Assembly (NCBI GenBank): GCA_027605045.1
Contig: JAQFWX010000005.1
Span: 1,674,001-1,738,000, forward strand
Reading direction: 5' to 3'
Length of the DNA: 64,000 nt
Source of the DNA: Phallus indusiatus
Taxonomy: Eukaryota > Basidiomycota > Agaricomycetes > Phallales > Phallaceae
Below, in pieces: positions 12,140 to 23,233 of the stretch. Each line of letters opens with the position of its first letter. Positions within the stretch are counted from its first letter, which is position 1. Made by a program: the position numbers and the translations under genes. The notes below the pieces were generated by a model. The model saw only the letters and a program-made list of their open reading frames with translations, did not search any database and was not told the DNA's origin.

Positions 12140-12345
12140 AATCGGAGCCCAGCTACGCTCGCTGATGTAATTGAGGCTTGTTTTCAAACACCTTCGTAGG
12201 CCGTCGTAGTCCACCCCGGCTGTGGAGCCCCACGTAGCACTCCACAATCAGGGCTCTTGACGTAGTATACAAGGTAAATATGGTTTTCTAAGTATTCTTT
12301 TGTCGCTTGTGAAGCACTAAATAAACATGTTCTAGCTACGGTTCA
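12140..12345. repeat. Left subterminal CTACG-type short repeats
   Basis: GCTACGCTCGC, CGTAGGCCGTCGTAGTCC, CACGTAGCACTCC, GACGTAGTATAC and AGCTACGG occur within about 200 bp of the left end. The same core, in both orientations, is crowded at the right end (18160-18290). Confidence 0.6.
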
Positions 12346-15300
12346 GTACATAGTCGCCATCCGCCACTTGGAACATTTGTAAACTGATTTGAGAATTAAA
12401 GAAGAAATTCGAACATTCCTCCATAACATTTTGTGAATTCCAATGTGTCGTCTGTTCATTTTGTTGCTTGCGCGCCGGATCGCCGAAAATGGGAGTCAGG
12501 TAGCAACTGCACCGGATAGACTTCAAGCTTATCACAGCTGACTGACGCCTTCCATTGCTTTTCAGAGAATAGGTCACTTTAGACATTCGAAGCGGCATAA
12601 CTGGGGGTCCAAACGATGAGAACCATTCAACATATGCCAAGATATCACTACAGCGGAACCAGGGAGGGAGGCGGAAAAGGACGCGAATACGAGCAACGCG
12701 GTAACCTGCAAATGGGTGAGAACAGTATATTTGATTGACAGAATCTGACATACCCTCTAATCCTATGTCATCTGCAGTATCATTTTCATGCACCAAGACA
12801 CAGTCAAAACGCTCCGGCTCTAGGACATTGCGCCCTTGAGGCCTATAAGCAGGTGTGGCCCGAATGGTGTCTTTTGTAGTTTTGTGAGTAACTTGTTGAA
12901 GCGACGGCAATACAGTTGATATCCTTTTATAGACGTCGATGCGATCTGCATCTGAAGGAAAAACTACGCATTCTGGCACATGCTTTTTGAGGTATGTGCT
13001 GAGTGCAGGAATGAAGTCAATGGCGGCGTGATCTTTAATAACCTCATTGACAGGTTTGGACGGCCATGGGGTATTTGATGCAATATGCCAAGTTTGACCA
13101 GGATAGGTAAGAAATTCTGTTTTCTCCTTGTTGTTGTTCTCATTGTGTTCATTGCTGTCTTCGTTCCCGTCTTCGTCTTCATCTTCATCATCAACCTCAA
13201 CCCCATCCCCATCTGCACTGTTCTGCTCTTCTCTTATGACGTTCAACCAGGTGAGGAAAGAAGAAAAACGTCGCATGGCCTCGTGACGCTCCAGGAACCG
13301 AACCATTTGTTTCGTATAACCTTTTTTATTGCTAGCCCTGTATCCTTCTTTCGCGCAATCAATATGCAATCGTTCTGATAACTCGGTGTTGAAATTGTCT
13401 GCTGTGCCTTTCAAGCGAATAAGTGCTACGTAATGCTCCATGGCATGTATCTTGGGAATACGGAAGTGTTCACGGACTTTCAGCTGAACAAATACATCCT
13501 TATGCTTGTGGAACGTTTTCAAAGCATCCTCAAGACGTCGTAACGTTTCTGTTGAGTGCGACTCGAAAGATGCATAATATATGAAATCAATAACAGCGCG
13601 TGCGACAGCAGTGACAGCCCTCGGAACGGCACCCGAAATAAGGCTTGCGAACACTTTCTGCATCTCCTTGTATTCTCGACCCGTCCACTGCGAGATAGAT
13701 GATATCCCTTTTTTGAACTCTCGCAAGGAAGGATAATTGGGTAATTTTTTGAATCGTGCATCGACAATTTCTTTACCGGCGATCATGGTGCACCATTTGA
13801 CAAGGTGGTCTTTGAATACACCTTTGTGGAGCTGGTGTAGTAAATCGGGCGTGAAACAGGTAAATATATCGCAATGAGGTAGCGTCTCCCAAAAAGGATG
13901 AGAGACGGGGCGTAGTCCAAGGTGAGTAAATTCTTCCGGTTCATCACGCTCCCATGATCGTACGGCAGCCAGTGTTTCGGTGGCTGAACGCAAGGGATAG
14001 GATTTGGGAGTTCCTCTTTCCTCCGATGGAATTTGACAAACAGGACATCGATTTTCCTTAACTCCAGCAATAAGGCACTGCTCCGGAAAATCTGCTATGT
14101 ATGCCGCCAAAATAGGAAAGACGTGACGAATCTTCCCGTCAGCACAAGTCATTCGAATTCCTGATTTACCGGCTGCGACGAGGGGCTCCAAAATTTTTGC
14201 CATGCAGTGGTGAAATATACGGTATGTAGCTGCTTGTCGTTCCTGGTTGCTGAAGCAATCGAGCTTGATAGCGGGTAGGTAACCGAGGAGCACCATAGCA
14301 CCGCTTGATGGTTTCTTGCGTACATCTTTGGATATGTTTCCAATAGTCAAGTAGACCGGCCATGCCTGTTTGTCTCCGCGAAATTGGGTTAGCTGGGTCT
14401 TATCGGATGCAAGGATTACAGGGGCAACAGTTGCCTTCCCAGGTAAGCGTTCCTATTCAAATCAGCGTCATGCAGTGAATGGAATTACTTTCAAGTTTAC
14501 CTGCATTTTCCACCACCATTCTGCTGTCCACATCTCATTCACCACCTCTTCTGTCAAATCCTCGTCCGCGTACAGTTTCTCTGGTGCGTACTTCATGTTA
14601 TCCCGAAAGATAGGATTTCCAATCATCTCACGGATACACTCAACAGGATCACGAGTCCAAATTTCGATATCTTCAGATTGTTGATCACCATTATAATCCA
14701 AGAGGTCGCCCGTCACTTTGAATGTATGACACATCCAGCGACCCCCTCCTTTCGGCAGAGAATCAATTTTCTCAAGAAGCTCCTTTTTGTTTTTGAAACT
14801 AGGACGGGTGGAGGTTCGAGTCTATTGTTCCAAAGTGACAATCAGAGGGTGAAGGGAGACTAATAGTACATACAATGTTCAATTTCAGAAACTTATCCAT
14901 CTCGGCTTGGCTTGTGCCCGATTTAAACAGCCACTCGGCTAGCTCCCACTCATCACGATTTTGGAAGGGACCTAGTTGATGCATCGGGCCTTCACCTTGA
15001 GTGTGTCGTAGTTTCTCGAAAGCTGTTTCAGCTGTTCCGAAAGAGAATCCAGCGGAACCAGGATATGGAGTACGAAATAACTTTCTCTCTAACTCATCTT
15101 CTGTTCTGACTCGTTTCCGCACCCTACTTGGTTCACTTCCATTGTGTGCATTTGGCATGCAGAAATGCCGGGAGGCTTCATGAACATCCTGTTCCATTTG
15201 TCCGCTCAAGGGCCCTTCCCAGCCTTCTGGTGGATCTTCCTCGAGGTTGTCTTCTGGTGCTTCCACATCAACGCGGGATCTTTTTTTTGATTTTGCTTCA

Positions 15301-15407
15301 TAGACCTTCTTATTCAAAATACGCTCGCACCGAGAGTTTCGAGATAAGTGAATATTGAGTGCTTTGCGAGTTTCGAAAGGCCCTTGACAAATTGGACAGT
15401 AAGGCAT
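12332..15407 (-). CDS. Plavaka-type transposase, 975 aa, apparently intact
   Basis: Minus-strand exons 14874-15407, 14501-14821, 12754-14452 and 12332-12705; introns of 52, 48 and 48 nt, all GT-AG. The last intron (12706-12753) is in frame, so the raw frame overstates the protein by 16 residues. The N-terminus is a zinc-finger-like C-x2-C-x12-H-x6-C (C4, C7, H20, C27: CPICQGPF...IHLSRNSRC). The core has the Plavaka pattern: WMCHTFKVTGDLLD, EIWTRDPVECIREMIGNP, VNEMWTAEWWWKMQ, APVILASDKTQLTQFRGDKQ, AWPVYLTIGNI, CPVCQIP, CFTPDLLHQLHKGVFKDHLV and TELSERLHIDCAKEGYRASN. No stop or frameshift interrupts these exons, so the element may be autonomous. An acidic low-complexity stretch (DDEDEDEDGNED) lies in the C-terminal third. 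The start at 15407 is the first Met before the finger and faces the DUF6532 start across 153 bp. Confidence 0.88.
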
Positions 15408-15560
15408 TAGGATTCTGTTGCCACGATCAAATTTTCGGACTCTTAGCAGATTTTTATTGACGTCACAGGGTGACTTTCACGGTCAACGTTCAACGTTTGA
15501 ACTCCACTGTGCACCACCGAGTCTCATTTTTTTTACATCCTGAACACGACACCTCTCAAT
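15408..15560. promoter_or_regulatory. Divergent promoter between transposase and DUF6532 gene
   Basis: Only 153 bp separate the two start codons. The stretch contains ATTGACGTCACAGG, a perfect TGACGTCA (CRE-type) palindrome at about 15458-15465, and a C/T-rich run before the plus-strand ATG. Shared control of both transposon genes is an inference from spacing. Confidence 0.55.
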
Positions 15561-17496
15561 GGCACCCAAACGAGGACGCAATGTCGAGAAAGAACCTAGG
15601 GCCAAGCCGCAGAGAAGAACGAGGGTTTCAAAACAAACTGAAAAGGGTGAATTCCAACGTGAGAGTGAGCTGTTTGGATTTTGGGTCCAGGCTAATTATA
15701 AAACACAGGCATCGAGTTAGAAAAAGCACAGCAGCGCCGAACTGCTCTACGGAAAAAACGTGGGCAAGCAGCAGAAGAAGAAAGTGATAAAGAAAACCAC
15801 GATCCATTGGAGCCCCGGGTTGTGAAACATAAACACCAAGCCCGCGTATTACTCTATCTACACTGAAACACCCAGTTGTTGAAATTCTGTTTCATAGATT
15901 GAGAAAGATTTTTCAAATTTTGGTATTGAAGACGGAGAGTACACTAATAGTCAGTCTAGTGAAAGTGAGGATGATGATGGTATGTACTTTAACCTTCCAC
16001 TGCCATTCCAAGTCTCCAATCGTCTGTCTAGATAATTCTTCATTTGAGCACACAGATTTGGTGGAGGAAGTAATATTGATTCTACTCTCTTTGCTGTGTA
16101 CTTTTTCACCTGCATTTAGATTTCTTTTCAAGGAACGACTTACAACAAGACTCCTGTTGTCAGAGTTCGTCGTAACAACGGTCATGCAGCCGGTTTACCA
16201 AGAGTCAATTCGTCGCCGTCACCTGATGATCCTTCCCTCCATTCGAATATTTCTTTAAATTCTGAAACAGAAATAGGTGAACAGGTTGTGGTAAGATATT
16301 TCTTTTGAGAAAAACAAACCATCGATTCTGACTTTGATCTATTTCAGAGCGTCAGACAATCCAAACGGAAGCATTGCGAGAGTAACCTCACGAATGATGA
16401 GATTAGGTTGGATTCAGAAGAGCTTCCTCCCGCAATATCAGCTGCAGAACCCCTTGACGCCTGTCACAAGGAGAGTGGCAAGAAGGTCAAGTTGGCTGTG
16501 AAGGATCTACCAGTTGAAGAGCAACCTGTGTTGGAAAAGGCACAAGCCGAATTTCAGATCCTGGTTTGCACTAAGAATGGGTTTCCAGAAAGTGATCCGG
16601 CAGAGCTGAAGTTGTGGGCAGAAGAATGCTGGGAGAATGCAAACGATAAAATGGGGGGAAACTTTAAACTGACTAAGCTGACACAACGTCTTGTAAGTGT
16701 TCAGTTTCTGTCATTGTATAAATTGTTTATTATAATAGATTACTGAACGTGTTTCTACAATTCGTGGTCGACTGAGAGAACGAGCTGTAACTCTTGTGCC
16801 GGGAAAATATGGCTTTGTATTACCAACAACGGATGAAGATATCAATACCAACAAAGCCCTTGCTGCCAAACTTCTTGACAATCTCAGCTATATTTACAAG
16901 GTAATGTTTTTTGCATTTTGCATTTTTCTCGAGCGCATGACATGTATCCGTCAGGATGCCGTTGGGCTGAAGGGAATGTACGAACATCCAATTTTGGCAG
17001 AAATTATCGTCAGCCAATTTTTCAACAAAAAGAGGAGATCGGATGGCATTGTATTTAGCGCTGCCTTCAACCCAATTCCTGAGTCCCTCATTGCATTGGT
17101 GTTTACAGTGGTTCGTGTATCTCATAACACATTGTAATTTCATTGTACTGAAATGCCTAGGTCCACTTTGCAATTGAGCGTTGGAAAAGTGGAACTGTAA
17201 TTCATAAAGGACAGTTCACCGAGTCAGAATACCATTCTATTTATCAAAAACATCTGAATGGCATTGAAAAATGGAAGGGTTTTAATGACAAGACAGGCTG
17301 TGCATTTGCGAAGCACCAGCAGCGCTTGTTTGACACCGGAAGGTAAGTGTTCTGAAAATGACAGCACGTACATGTTTTTTGAACCATCACTTACAGTAAA
17401 TTTGCGGGTGTAGATTGGGAAAATGAAAGTGAGACTACGGCTGATCCATTCGCTGATGATCGGATCCGTCAGTCAGCTGCAATGCTAAGTGACTAG
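15561..17496 (+). CDS. DUF6532-domain protein carried by the Plavaka-like element
   Basis: Start ATG 15561 (MAPKRGRNVEKEPRAKPQRR). The basic N-terminus is followed by several exons with short introns: a Glu/Lys-rich segment, an acidic SSESEDDD run, SVRQSKRKH, then the conserved part (KAQAEFQILVCTKNGFPESD, LWAEECWENAN, TERVSTIRGRLRERA, DNLSYIYKDAVGLKGMYEHP, EIIVSQFFNKKRRSDGI, FNPIPESLIALVFTVVHFAIERW, FTESEYHSIYQKHLNGIEKW). It ends MLSD before TAG at 17494-17496. This fits DUF6532, an Agaricomycete family of unknown function with high copy numbers. It lies wholly inside the transposon, opposite in orientation to the transposase, so a role as a second element-encoded factor or a captured host gene is possible. 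Exon edges before 16350 are approximate. Confidence 0.78.
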
Positions 17497-17635
17497 TGAC
17501 TGAGCATATGGACTTGTTTTGATAATGTAACGAAAAAATAATACACACTATGACATCATCCTAAAACCAAGTGAGCATGATGATTGGTGCACTACCGCTC
17601 CACAGCCCCACGAGCGCCTGCCCCACTCAGTTGTG

Positions 17636-17645
17636 TATATAAAGG
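17636..17645 (+). promoter_or_regulatory. Strong TATA-type promoter motif near the right end of the element
   Basis: TATATAAAGG, followed by a pyrimidine-rich leader-like stretch and a GTAAGTTATT splice-donor-like site near 17699. No open frame follows inside the element. The next coding sequence downstream on this strand is the 3' half of the interrupted DUF6535 gene. Confidence 0.45.
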
Positions 17646-18159
17646 CCACTACTTTCTCTTGTGCTATACCATTCTTCTCTCCTAACCATCATTTCCGGTA
17701 AGTTATTTGGGCTTGTTTATATGATATAGATGGTCTAATCAGTTTGTTTGCTTGTATTATAGACAATAGACAGGGTTTTAGGTGGCGTATTTGTACTATA
17801 GTTGTAAATGTAAATGTGATGTAAACATTGTAAGGAAGCCTCGTCGCTGATGGCAGTTGCATCGGCTGAAGTATAAATATATAATGTTTGATTATGTATA
17901 ATTAATGCATTAAATACCGTGGCTATGCGAGCTACAACCAAAATGTCAAATACAAAAGCTATATTGCTACATATGGTATACAATCTACAACGAGAAGGAT
18001 GAATAACAAGCTCTATGTTGGACAAGTGCATCTACGAAGCCTACAGAGTCTACCAAGAGTCTACAATGATAAAAGCTAATTACGAAAACACTTGTGAGAC
18101 CTATATTGAAAGAACAGTTATGGAGGAAGTTGTAGTAAGAAACAAACTACAGTGCAGGA

Positions 18160-18302
18160 AACGCATTTCGTAGAGCTACATAGCTCTACAAAATTGGCCG
18201 GACCAATTACGTCGAATTATGAAGCATCGGAATGTCCTACGCGGCTACACGCGCTATGTAGCCTACGTAGCGCGACGTAGCATATCACCTTTTTCCTGAT
18301 GT
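18160..18302. repeat. Right subterminal repeats and right terminal inverted repeat
   Basis: A perfect palindrome GTAGAGCT-ACAT-AGCTCTAC near 18171-18190 is followed by closely packed CTACG/CGTAG motifs (CCTACGCGGCTACACG, TGTAGCCTACGTAGCGCG, GACGTAGC). The terminal repeat TTTCCTGATGT ends at 18302. Confidence 0.65.
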
Positions 18303-19769
18303 TATGAACGCGGTCACTGGCGTCTCCTACAATCTATTCCCAATGCAGAAGGAAGTCATCTGGAGAAAAAAGAGCATCAAACCTATCATCGCATTGCAGA
18401 TGTGTTAAATGATGAACCGGAGCAGATTCTCTATCATGCTATCAACGGCAATTTCAGTCTTCCACTGGCCATGTGGAGTCATCTCTATCGAGTGTCACGT
18501 CGTGATACCCTAGTTGTGCATATACTGACCCGTGAAACCGGTGGTCTATTCAGTTGGGCAATCAATCCCACCCGTGAACTTATTACTGAAACGAGGTTGG
18601 TACGCTTTGACAGTGAAGAACTGGGATGGTGGAAGTTCGAATGCCTGTTTCATTACTTTGGACTTGGTAAACCTGACTATTCATCGGAAGCCAAAACTTA
18701 TGAAACTTGCTATCGCTTCCTTATCACCATTTATCGTAACCTCACCTCCGGTCATCCGGTCATCACGGGCAAAGGACAAAGGCAGGAGTCCTTGGATGAG
18801 GTGCTTGGTAGGTTTGGGTTACGTATTGAATCGTTTCGTCACCTTCGCCGATTAGAGGATAGCCTCCGTTTAGCGTATGCCCTCCGCTTCTTCACAGACA
18901 TTTGCTGCGTGGATTCGTTCTGGAGCGAGTCTATGACAGATAAAGCCAGATGGAATGCAATATGGTCTTTGCGTGCAATACTTGTGCCCCTGTCACATGC
19001 AGACACTCAGCTGGATAACCACTTATCTTTTACAGACTATCACGACCCCTCTCTCATATATCAATGGTACTCGCGAGATCTCGACTCGAACCTCTCATAT
19101 TACACACCTCCCCTTTTCGTGATGCTGCTTGTGTCCCAGAACCGACACCATCTATCCACAATCCTCTTGAATGATACGAATGCCGTCTCGAATTTCTCAA
19201 AATGTGTTCAGAACCTGGCAAATTGTGATACCTTGTATATGGAGGAAGAAATTATATATCAAATCTTAATGGACCTCCTCAAATCCGTGGACCCGAAGAA
19301 GAACCACAAGCTATTCGCCGTTCTTTACGACCGCTCCGTGCTTTTACAACTATGGGCACTCCTCGTGCACTACAAGCACGATATAAAAGAATATTCTCTG
19401 CTTGTGAATTCGAAGATTTCCAGGGACAAATTGGACGAACTATTTGCCGCTATGAGTGAACTGGCCCAATTTGACGCAGATTTACCTATTGCATTTCAAC
19501 AACAGCGTTACACGTCCAGGGATGCTCGTCTTGAATTAGTGACATCCGCGCATCAGTTTGGACAACTCATAGGTGTGTCCCACATACAACCTGAGGCCAC
19601 TTCCGATCAATCTGCCCCTGAGAATGCGCCGTCAAACAATGACCCCGATAATGAAGAACGTGCACAGGTGCCTGGTCCAGATGAGGTACTTCATTTATTA
19701 CAAAGTTCATCATCCCTGAGAGTCCCCTTACTGAAACACTTATATAGCGTAGGACGTTTAAATTTATAG
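18303..19769 (+). pseudogene. DUF6535 membrane protein, 3' half (downstream of the insertion)
   Basis: From 18303 the host frame resumes as YERGHWRLLQSIPNAEGS and continues open to 19769. It matches the C-terminal half of the paralogue (HWDILQSIPNAEGS, ILTRGTGGLFDWAFNPTREL, ELGWWKFE, LGKPDYSS.AKTYETC, PPLFV.LLVSQNRHHLSTIL). An ATG at 18402 could start a separate product. The last codons (GPDEVLHLLQ...) are probably read-through of a terminal intron that starts GTACTT after GPDE; the paralogue has the same arrangement. The half is otherwise undamaged, which argues that the insertion is recent. Confidence 0.82.
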
Positions 19770-21677
19770 GCAATTGGATGAAAAAGGCGTTCGAGTCCAT
19801 TTGGTCGAAGACACCCCGTCAAACCAGTGATCCGTCGACTGCTAATCCGAGCCCGGTCCCGCTTAGTAAAATGGGTTTTACCCCAACAGCACAGTAAGAT
19901 AACAACGTTTTTAAATATACAATATCTAAACTTGAAAAGGTGATTTAAGCGGTGATCATTACGGGCCAATAGAATTATCTTGCCAACAACGCTTCTGGTT
20001 GGAAAACGCGACAAGGAAAAAAAAGTAAATCAACCCACTGGGCCACAGCGCATACAACATTCTCGATTACACTCATACACGAGTCTTCCAACTATTTTCC
20101 TTTTTATTTCGAAATAAATTATTGTCCGCAATAAATCTCTCTCTGGAAGACGCAGCCCGATTGTTGCTTGCGGAAACGACTTACGAAGAGAATAAGCTTA
20201 ATTAGCGCCCCGGACGCAGTATTACTCCGAGCAGTGCAGCACAGCCAGACTAGTCGAGACAGCTTATATGCACCATTCCCGTGCTCCGGATGGGAATTAT
20301 AAAAGAGATAAATGGCTTAGACTTGGTTTTGGCTTGATCCCTCACTTTTCTTCACATTTTCTCTCCTGTTTCTACATTCTAATCGCGATTTTATTCAGTA
20401 AAATTTCTTGAATTTCCATTTCTCAGACCATGTATTCACTTTCCACATGCTTTTCCCTCGTTTTCTTCACATTTTAGATAACCGGAATTCCGCTTTTCAC
20501 TCGGAAACTAAACCACAATTTGTATATAAACCCGTTGCTTTCAGACTCCCAATATCATCAGTTTTTCTTGGATTGTATCGCAGCTTTTCCCTCAGTCTCA
20601 CAATAAGCTTTTAAGTCATTTTATTCGACTTGACTACACTACATTTCTATTCTACACTCTCTTTTCTATCACACAAACAACTATCTGGTTCCCTTATCTT
20701 TCCTGTACGCTCCTGCGCGCACGTATCACGATGATCTAAAATACATGAATAATACAATCCAAGTTGATGAAGAAGCAGCATGAAATAAAAACCGAGAGAC
20801 TCTGAAGTTTTTCCAGGGAACAGAATAGAGCAACTAAGCTGAAATTCGAGATTGGAAAATTACTAAAGGTGGATGAAACGACTGACGACGGACTGAAGAT
20901 CTATGCGCTCTTGGTATTTGAAGGCAGACACCATCGTCAGTGACTCGAGAATATAATAATAGCACAAAGTAAAAACTACTCATTCCAGAAAAAAAAATAC
21001 ACATCCGATTTGATTTTTAACTCAAGACCCGGTCTTCGTTTTGATTCATATCTAAGATTGTTTTATCAAATCCTACAGCGCAAGTGCTTAGCGTAGCATG
21101 TATCGGGAGATTTAAAGCACTTGAACAACGCAAAAAGCGTCGCTGAAAGTTATTTGCAGTTCCTTGAAGTTCCTGGTGGTGAAGGTGGTGTTAGTGGTCT
21201 TGATGACGTTGATAATTAGATGCTGCGGTTACCGCCTCTACTCGTGGTGGATGATCAAGAAAGTTTCTTCTTCGCTAAATGTATGAAATACTTGTGGGTT
21301 ATACTAATCCTTGTTCGGTTCTCTCAGACTAATTTTTCGAAAGGTACTTGGTGTTCGATGATCCAGGCTAACAGTATCTCGTTAAACGAGTCGGTCTTAA
21401 ACACCGAAAGTCATCCTCTTCGTGCACCTCCCCGGGTGAGAAATTTCACACGCGTGCAACTCTGCGGCCTCTGCTGAACTACTGAAACAAATTTTGTAAG
21501 GGAAACTGTATATACTTCTCGTAACTGTGCTTCTCGCGCAAAAGAAAGTATTGTTGGATTCTCACTGGCATCATTCATTGAAATTCAGTGATCTCGGATT
21601 TATCTCCGAACGAATCGTTGAAATACGTATACCGAAGAGTTTTTTCTTCTATGACAAGTCTATTCAACGGACAACTA
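19770..21677. other. Intergenic, no supported gene; promoter-like patch
   Basis: About 1.9 kb without a gene. At 20290-20400 there is ATTATAAAAGAGAT followed by a long C/T-rich leader-like run, resembling a fungal core promoter. Only short, unpatterned frames follow (20408-20614), so it may be a relic promoter or belong to a non-coding transcript. Confidence 0.4.
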
Positions 21678-23233
21678 TCATGCTACACTATTACCTCCTC
21701 TATCCTTGGGGCGAACAACCACAACCCCTTTTTCGCTCGAAACGATTTCTATATCTTTGCATCTCTCAATAAATAAGCTTATCCCGCGAGTTTCCAAAAG
21801 CTTAGCTCGAATTCTTGTGACCGCGCAAAGAACAGCGTCAGCAAGTGAGTCTGTGAATATACCAGGATTTGTTAGTATCAATTTTTAAGTCCAAAACCTG
21901 CTGGCAGCAAATTCAGAGCCTGAATGACATTAGCTTCGCCCTGACAACCGAACCGAAAGTTTAATGCTAAAATATCAAGGCAAGGAAATGATCTGGGTAT
22001 GTCAATGATCCAAGGAACATCCCAGGCGTAAGAGCCTAATTCTAGGTGTGTGATTCTGGGCATAGAGCGTAAAAAGTCCTGAACCGGAGTCAAATAATCT
22101 AATACAGGTTGCCCTCTTGGAAGGTTGCCTTCTATTTGAAATGGGGAATCAAACTGCCAAACGCAATTGGGTGTCGAGGACATTTTGAAGAGACCGTTCT
22201 CAAAGTCGACGACTATATACAAGGAACTCCGGTTTGAGAAACAAGATAATCCCCCGGATGGGATCACCTCGAAAATGTTGAAAGACATGGGTGCGGTTTT
22301 AGTTGTAGGTAATGACGATTGGTGAGGTTTTTGTACAGGTGGACGGAAGTTATAACGCAAACGGAGCTCGGATAGCAACCGTGGCGTCGAAATTTGGATG
22401 CGGGACGAGAGTTCTCGAATATAATGATAGCCTGATTTTCCGTATGATGTCATAACGAGCCGTCTGAGGTGAGGAAAGTCCAATCTTGAGATTGATTCTG
22501 TTATTCCTCTGAAAATATCTCCCTTGACACCATCAAAAGCTACAGTACAGCACTCTAGATCACATAAAAGAGGACAGCGGTGAAGGAAGCTCAAGAGCTT
22601 GCAAAGAGCAGGCAAATTCGGTGGAAATGCAAGTTTAAAATGTGTCAGATTAGTGGGCGGAAGATCTAGCAATGGCGTTGGTAAATTTATCGCGTGAAGC
22701 CGAAGCACTTGAAGACAGGAAATGTTCAACCAAAAAACTTCCTCCAATGGTGGCAAGGGAATTGGCGGGGCAAGTGGAATATGCTTATGCATGTGAATAT
22801 CCAGGTGCCTTATTTGAAGCGAAAGTTGGTTTAATTCTCGGAATGTATGTTGAACTCGAATGAGCTCGCGGTCCGAAACATGTAGAGTTAGGGAACATAG
22901 GCGGGGAAAAATGATGTTTGCTTTAGATTCGAGATAATCAATGAAAAAGCATTCTCGCGGGTTATTCCGAATCAAATTAAGGGGAGCATTCCCGGACCGG
23001 CTCATAAACAAATCGAGAATTGTGTTCGAGCTGCTGAGATCTACAAAAGCCCATAAAGCCGGCCACCCGAGCACAGAGTTCCTCCAATGATGACAAGTAT
23101 GTGAGAGCCCCAATGTAGCGTTTACAGGAGAAGTTGAGTCGTAGACGGCTAGTAAGAAGATACTGTAGAGTATATCTGGGATCACTCTATTCACCGCAAG
23201 CTTGGAGTTTTGTTTTTGGGCGCGCCTAGTCAA
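21678..23233 (-). pseudogene. F-box/LRR-like protein (FBX1) with a single-base frameshift
   Basis: The N-terminus carries an F-box: VNRVIPDILYSIFLLAVYD, LGLSHTCHHWRNSVLGWPALWAFVDLSS, LFMSRSGNAPL. Loosely repeated leucine-rich segments follow (LPPLEEVFWLNISCLQVLRLH, LTHFKLAFPPNLPALCKLLSFLHRCPLLCDLE). The frame stops at 21878 after PAGFGLKN. The next frame (21881 down to 21678) supplies the expected C-terminus: LILTNPGIFTDSLADAVL...SEKGVVVV, matching LILKQVELIS...KKGVVV of the paralogue at 43 kb. The break is at a run of five A on the minus strand, so one A has been lost or miscalled. F-box proteins link SCF ubiquitin ligase to substrates; the substrate is unknown. Confidence 0.83.

Larger units (their letters stand above)
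12112..18302. mobile_element. Complete Plavaka-like DNA transposon with two genes, inserted in a DUF6535 gene
   Basis: The termini are perfect 11-bp inverted repeats: ACATCAGGAAA at 12112-12122 and TTTCCTGATGT at 18292-18302. The flanking dinucleotides are TG (12110-12111) and TA (18303-18304). Removing the element plus one dinucleotide restores the host reading frame (LLAYERGHW, against LLTFQHDHW in the paralogue), so a 2-bp TA target duplication with one later change fits. The interior holds a Plavaka-type transposase (12332-15407, minus) and a DUF6532 gene (15561-17496, plus). Both ends carry many short CTACG/CGTAG motifs, as expected for subterminal transposase-binding sites. Length is 6,191 bp. 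Superfamily naming rests on the transposase pattern. Confidence 0.88.

Noticed and set aside
13085..13378. Hydrophobic frame (LLVVVLIVFIAVFVPVFVF) as a membrane protein
   Set aside because: It is the reverse-strand reading of the acidic DDEDEDED stretch of the transposase.
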